Shown here: positions 6,729-11,041 of the stretch, piece after piece | How the letters are laid out: every line of letters starts with the position of its first letter | Numbering within the stretch: the stretch's first letter is position 1 | Source: an uncultured bacterium | GTDB lineage: Bacteria > Actinomycetota > Coriobacteriia > Coriobacteriales > Coriobacteriaceae | Length of the DNA stretch: 11,041 nt | Assembly: GCA_905214435.1 (NCBI GenBank) | Contig: CAJMMA010000060.1 | Coordinates: 1 to 11,041 of the forward strand | Direction of reading: 5' to 3' | Notes under the pieces: generated by a model | The model's input: the letters and a program-made list of their open reading frames with translations, nothing else | Database searches by the model: none | Told to the model about the DNA's origin: nothing | Translations under genes and position numbers: made by a program

Positions 6729-6824
6729 GATTGCTTCCTAGCCAACATGACGATAGGAATTAATGCCCCCCCCGGTGGGCGACGTATTAAATGGCTGCGC
6801 AATATATAGCGTAACCAAAGCAAC

Positions 6825-6830
6825 ATTATA
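6825..6830 (-). promoter_or_regulatory. Possible -10 box for the FHA gene
   Basis: The minus strand carries a perfect TATAAT in the A/T-rich part of the gap between the divergent FHA and helicase genes, about 110 bases before the GTG start. The region about 17 bases upstream (CCTGCA/CTGCAA) is a poor -35 match, so this is a tentative call. The leader would include a run of eight G (6766-6773). Confidence 0.35.
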
Positions 6831-6938
6831 GGCCACATGTTCGAAATTGCAGGAAGCCTGAGAGATTTGGTTATGACTGGACGGTAATCCCTCTCTGTCT
6901 TATTCTGAAATATTAGGGGCCGGTTTTGCTTCGCAGCC

Positions 6939-6954
6939 GTTACAGATTGAGACA
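6939..6954 (+). repeat. Lone half copy of the TTACAG repeat arm
   Basis: GTTACAGATTGAGACA matches the right arms of the two hairpin elements at 3358-3374 and 3439-3455. Similarity to copy B continues into the next bases (CAAT..GCCGGG). No matching left arm is seen nearby, so this is a solo or decayed copy. Confidence 0.6.
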
Positions 6955-7224
6955 ATCAGCCGGGCCCGCCGCGTCCGCCTCGTCATCTGTGGTTTACGTG
7001 GGGGCATGCGAAGCACGGGTATACTAACCCGCGGCGAATCTGCTCCATCGCTTAGAGCTGCTGCGTCTGGACGGCGCGTGATAGGGCTGCCAAAGCGATC
7101 GCCAGCGTGCTGAGCAACGTCCTCTCTGTGCGCACCTGTTTTTGTATGTATTAGCGCACTACCAAGCACGCCCGCGCGGCCGCATGCCGTGCTCATTGCG
7201 CGTGCAGATAAGGAACAACAACAT

Positions 7225-9474
<2,250 letters not shown>

Positions 9475-9508
9475 GATGCGCATCGCGCGCTAGCGTGAGA
9501 CAAGCTAA

Positions 9509-9543
9509 GGGCCCGAGCAAACAACGCTCGGGCCCTTTTGTTT
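9509..9543 (+). terminator. Strong intrinsic terminator of the helicase gene
   Basis: A perfect 10-bp G/C-rich stem, GGGCCCGAGC (9509-9518) with GCTCGGGCCC (9526-9535), encloses a 7-base loop AAACAAC and is followed by TTTTGTTT. It lies 35 bases after the helicase stop codon. Confidence 0.93.
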
Positions 9544-9645
9544 GCCGTGTCCATCGCTAATTCAAACGTGATTTTCTCGGGAATGCATCTGGGGGATGCT
9601 GAGGACCTATTTTCCGCCATGCAGCAATGGGTCCTATGGGGTGCG

Positions 9646-9672
9646 CCGTGCATTTTTTGGAGTATTCTGCAG
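9646..9672 (-). repeat. Left member of a mirrored 27-base motif
   Basis: Read on the minus strand it is CTGCAGAATACTCC, then AAAAAA, then TGCACGG. The same blocks recur on the plus strand at 9856-9882 with a different 6-base centre. Twenty of 27 positions are identical, and six of the seven differences are the central bases. Confidence 0.65.
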
Positions 9673-9855
9673 TTCGAGTTGTCTGCATATGATTCGACGT
9701 CGCCAACGGTGGCCTTCGGATATCCCTAGCGAGCGTTCCGAGTCAGATTTCGCCGTTTTCCGGAGCAGGGGCGCGTCATTCTCGCCATGTCGGGACTTAG
9801 AACGATACGGCGCCCTACAGTTTTGCCCACCCGCGGCGGTGCTGGCGCGGTCACG

Positions 9856-9882
9856 TTGCAGAATACTCCGTTTTTTGCACGG
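9856..9882 (+). repeat. Right member of a mirrored 27-base motif
   Basis: It reads TTGCAGAATACTCC, then GTTTTT, then TGCACGG, and is the inverted partner of 9646-9672, with 183 bases between them. The fixed outer blocks and variable centre are what a protein-binding site or the end of a mobile element would look like. Confidence 0.65.
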
Positions 9883-9996
9883 GCCAGGATGGGGTACCTC
9901 AGGAGAACGCGGCGATATCCCGTAAATATATACAATCTGTACCGTAATTTATGCAAAACGAAGAGGCAGACAGCGCAGGGTGGGCGCATTGGGGTG

Positions 9997-10010
9997 TTTG
10001 GTGCACCAAA
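9997..10010. promoter_or_regulatory. Perfect 14-bp palindrome upstream of the ferredoxin-like gene
   Basis: TTTGGTGCACCAAA is a perfect palindrome ending 20 bases before a TATACT -10 candidate (10030-10035), which places it around the -35 region of a possible promoter for the gene at 10094. It could be an operator for a dimeric repressor. The core GGTGCACC also resembles the inner arms of the palindromic repeats at the window ends, so a repeat origin is possible. Confidence 0.4.
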
Positions 10011-10093
10011 ACGGGGATCCCACGCGCCGTATACTCTGTCTGAATGTGAAAACGGCTTGACGCGTTGCCAGGCGTAGGGGGGAGGGTGCCTCG

Positions 10094-10855
10094 ATGAGCG
10101 TATTCGAAATTGTGTTTAGTCCGACGGGCGGAACGCGGAAGGTGTCTGGCCTTGTGGCCGGGGCGCTGGACAAAAAGACCGTTACCGTCGATCTGACCGA
10201 TAGCGGGCTAGATTTCAGCGCTGTCTCGATGACTGAGGACGACGTGGCTGTTATCTCCGTGCCAGCGTATGCCGGCAGAGTCCCTGCCGTGGCGGTCGAC
10301 CGGCTGAACATGGTTCACGGCAACGGAGCGCGGGCCGTTCTGGTGTGCGTCTACGGAAACCGCGCGTTTGAGGACACGCTCGTAGAGCTGGAGGACGTTG
10401 CGAAGCATGCGGGATTCCAGGTAATCGCGGCAGTTGCAGCCATTGCAGAACATTCCATTGCGCGACAGTTTGCTGCCGGTCGTCCGGATGCGCAGGATGC
10501 GGCGCAGCTCGCAGAGTTTGCGCAGCAAATTCAGCAAAAGCTGTTGGCTGAGGATGCATCCGAGCCCTCTATTCCCGGCAATCGTCCTTATAAACAAGCC
10601 AGAGGTCACCGCATGGCACCCGAGGCAACAGAGGATTGCGTCTCCTGCGGTGCATGCGCCGCGGCGTGCCCCGTTTGTGCTATCGACAAGGGTGACCCCA
10701 AACGAGCAGCTGGCGAGGCGTGCATCTCCTGCATGCGCTGCATTGCCGTATGCCCGCGAGGCGCTCGTAAGCTTGATCCCAACAAGCTATCCGCTGTTTC
10801 CCAGATGCTGAGCAAGGTTTGCGTCGTGCGGAAGGAATGCGAGCTCTTTGTCTAG
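10094..10855 (+). CDS. EFR1-type flavodoxin/two-[4Fe-4S] ferredoxin fusion
   Basis: This 253-residue redox protein has no signal or membrane segment. The N-terminal 150 or so residues resemble a flavodoxin fold: the FMN phosphate loop SPTGGT (9-14), a second loop near VPAYAGRVP (56-64) and VYGNRAFEDTLVEL (86-99), the pattern typical of the EFR1 family. A linker leads to two [4Fe-4S] motifs, CVSCGACAAACP (Cys182, 185, 188, 192) and CISCMRCIAVCP (Cys210, 213, 216, 220). It probably shuttles electrons between cluster and flavin carriers in anaerobic metabolism; its partners cannot be read from the context, as it stands alone. The start at 10094 is supported by GGGGGGAGGG seven bases upstream. 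No intrinsic terminator follows, only the palindromic repeat at 10868. Confidence 0.9.
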   Translation: MSVFEIVFSPTGGTRKVSGLVAGALDKKTVTVDLTDSGLDFSAVSMTEDDVAVISVPAYAGRVPAVAVDRLNMVHGNGARAVLVCVYGNRAFEDTLVELEDVAKHAGFQVIAAVAAIAEHSIARQFAAGRPDAQDAAQLAEFAQQIQQKLLAEDASEPSIPGNRPYKQARGHRMAPEATEDCVSCGACAAACPVCAIDKGDPKRAAGEACISCMRCIAVCPRGARKLDPNKLSAVSQMLSKVCVVRKECELFV

Positions 10856-10867
10856 CGCATACGAAAT

Positions 10868-10932
10868 TGGTGCAATGGGGCCAGGTTAATCTGCACCAAC
10901 CTGGTGCAAACAAACCTGTCCCCAATGCACCA
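10868..10932. repeat. Palindromic dispersed repeat, right copy
   Basis: This is a longer version of the element at 46-92. The outer 19-base arms run from TGGTGCA (10868) through GGGGCCAGGT (to 10886) and from ACCTGTCCCC (10914) to TGCACCA (10932), with two mismatches. The inner arms TGCACCA (10892-10898) and TGGTGCA (10902-10908) enclose a 3-base loop. The block 10877-10932 matches 46-101 at 50 of 56 bases in the same orientation. It begins 13 bases after the stop of the ferredoxin-like gene and would form a strong hairpin in its mRNA. Confidence 0.8.
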
Positions 10933-11041
10933 GAGTGAGGAGTGTCCCCGAGTGCCGGCGGGAAAGGAACGCCCCTAAGTGCCGCCTAAATACCGTTTAT
11001 CGAAGAAAAAATACCGCTCACCGGTCATAATGATTGTTCTG
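10933..11041. other. Window tail without a recognised gene
   Basis: No start codon with a ribosome site is visible. Two similar blocks, one starting AGGAGTGTCCCC (10938) and one AGGAACGCCCC (10965), both leading to AGTGCCG, form a loose direct repeat with a 27-base offset. A/T-rich bases from about 10986, including ATAAT near 11027, could belong to a promoter for a gene beyond the window. Confidence 0.3.

Larger units (their letters stand above)
6716..7224. other. Divergent intergenic region between the FHA and helicase genes
   Basis: These 509 bases hold no convincing gene. The left part is A/T-rich, with the tentative FHA promoter, a C8 tract (6766-6773) and a TATATA stretch. At 6939-6954 there is a lone copy of the TTACAG repeat arm. 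The right part is G/C-rich like coding DNA and contains TATACT at 7020-7025, a possible -10 box for the helicase with no good -35, which would give a leader of about 190 bases. Such a long 5' leader would fit post-transcriptional control, as known for cold-induced DEAD-box helicase genes, but no specific structure is claimed. Confidence 0.5.
9544..10093. other. Gene-poor region between the helicase and the ferredoxin-like gene
   Basis: These 550 bases have no gene I can support; short open frames of 63 to 109 codons lack ribosome sites and recognisable domains. The stretch holds a mirrored motif pair (9646-9672 and 9856-9882), an A/T-rich patch at 9921-9956, the 14-bp palindrome at 9997-10010 and TATACT at 10030-10035, a possible -10 box for the downstream gene without a clear -35. 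Base composition is lower in GC than the flanking genes. An unrecognised small RNA or a decayed mobile element is possible. Confidence 0.5.

Noticed and set aside
6716..6955. An 80-residue upstream extension of the FHA protein, including a hydrophobic stretch
   Set aside because: No ribosome site precedes its start codons, it overlaps the likely promoter, and a near-perfect site marks the GTG at 6715.
9538..10077. Small open frames of 63 to 109 codons between the helicase and the ferredoxin-like gene
   Set aside because: There are no ribosome sites, the frames overlap one another, and no domains are seen; repeats explain part of the sequence.

Overview
The window looks like a chromosomal stretch from a high-GC gut Actinomycetota of the class Coriobacteriia, most likely a Collinsella species. 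This is inferred from codon use, the style of the proteins and the type of intergenic repeats; no rRNA or marker gene is present to prove it. There are seven convincing genes and a large amount of non-coding DNA, about 2 kb, rich in inverted repeats.

Left part (137-3244, minus strand): a copper homeostasis operon read right to left as copA (Cu+ exporting P1B-type ATPase), copZ-like small metallochaperone, and csoR (copper-sensing repressor). A CsoR-type palindromic operator sits exactly inside the spacer of the promoter in front of copA, so the circuit is readable from DNA: CsoR represses its own operon until Cu+ is bound, then CopZ hands copper to CopA for export. The copA-copZ gap is filled by a long hairpin.

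Middle part (3317-6830, minus strand): an FHA-domain protein followed by a membrane-anchored serine/threonine kinase whose C-terminal, probably extracytoplasmic, half looks like a DUF6273 domain. The pair suggests a phosphothreonine signalling module: the kinase would sense something outside and the FHA protein would read the phosphorylation. The kinase leader holds an inverted repeat with 19-nt arms, and two tandem hairpin repeats lie downstream of the kinase.

Right part (7225-10855, plus strand): a DEAD-box RNA helicase with a tail of about 290 residues rich in RGG triplets, closed by a strong intrinsic terminator; then a 550-base gene-poor stretch with a striking mirrored motif pair; then a flavodoxin-like/two-[4Fe-4S] ferredoxin fusion (EFR1 type).

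The same 56-base palindromic repeat (50 of 56 bases identical) occurs close to both ends of the window, at 46-101 and 10877-10932. The best candidates for something undescribed are the kinase/FHA pair and the several families of non-coding inverted repeats.
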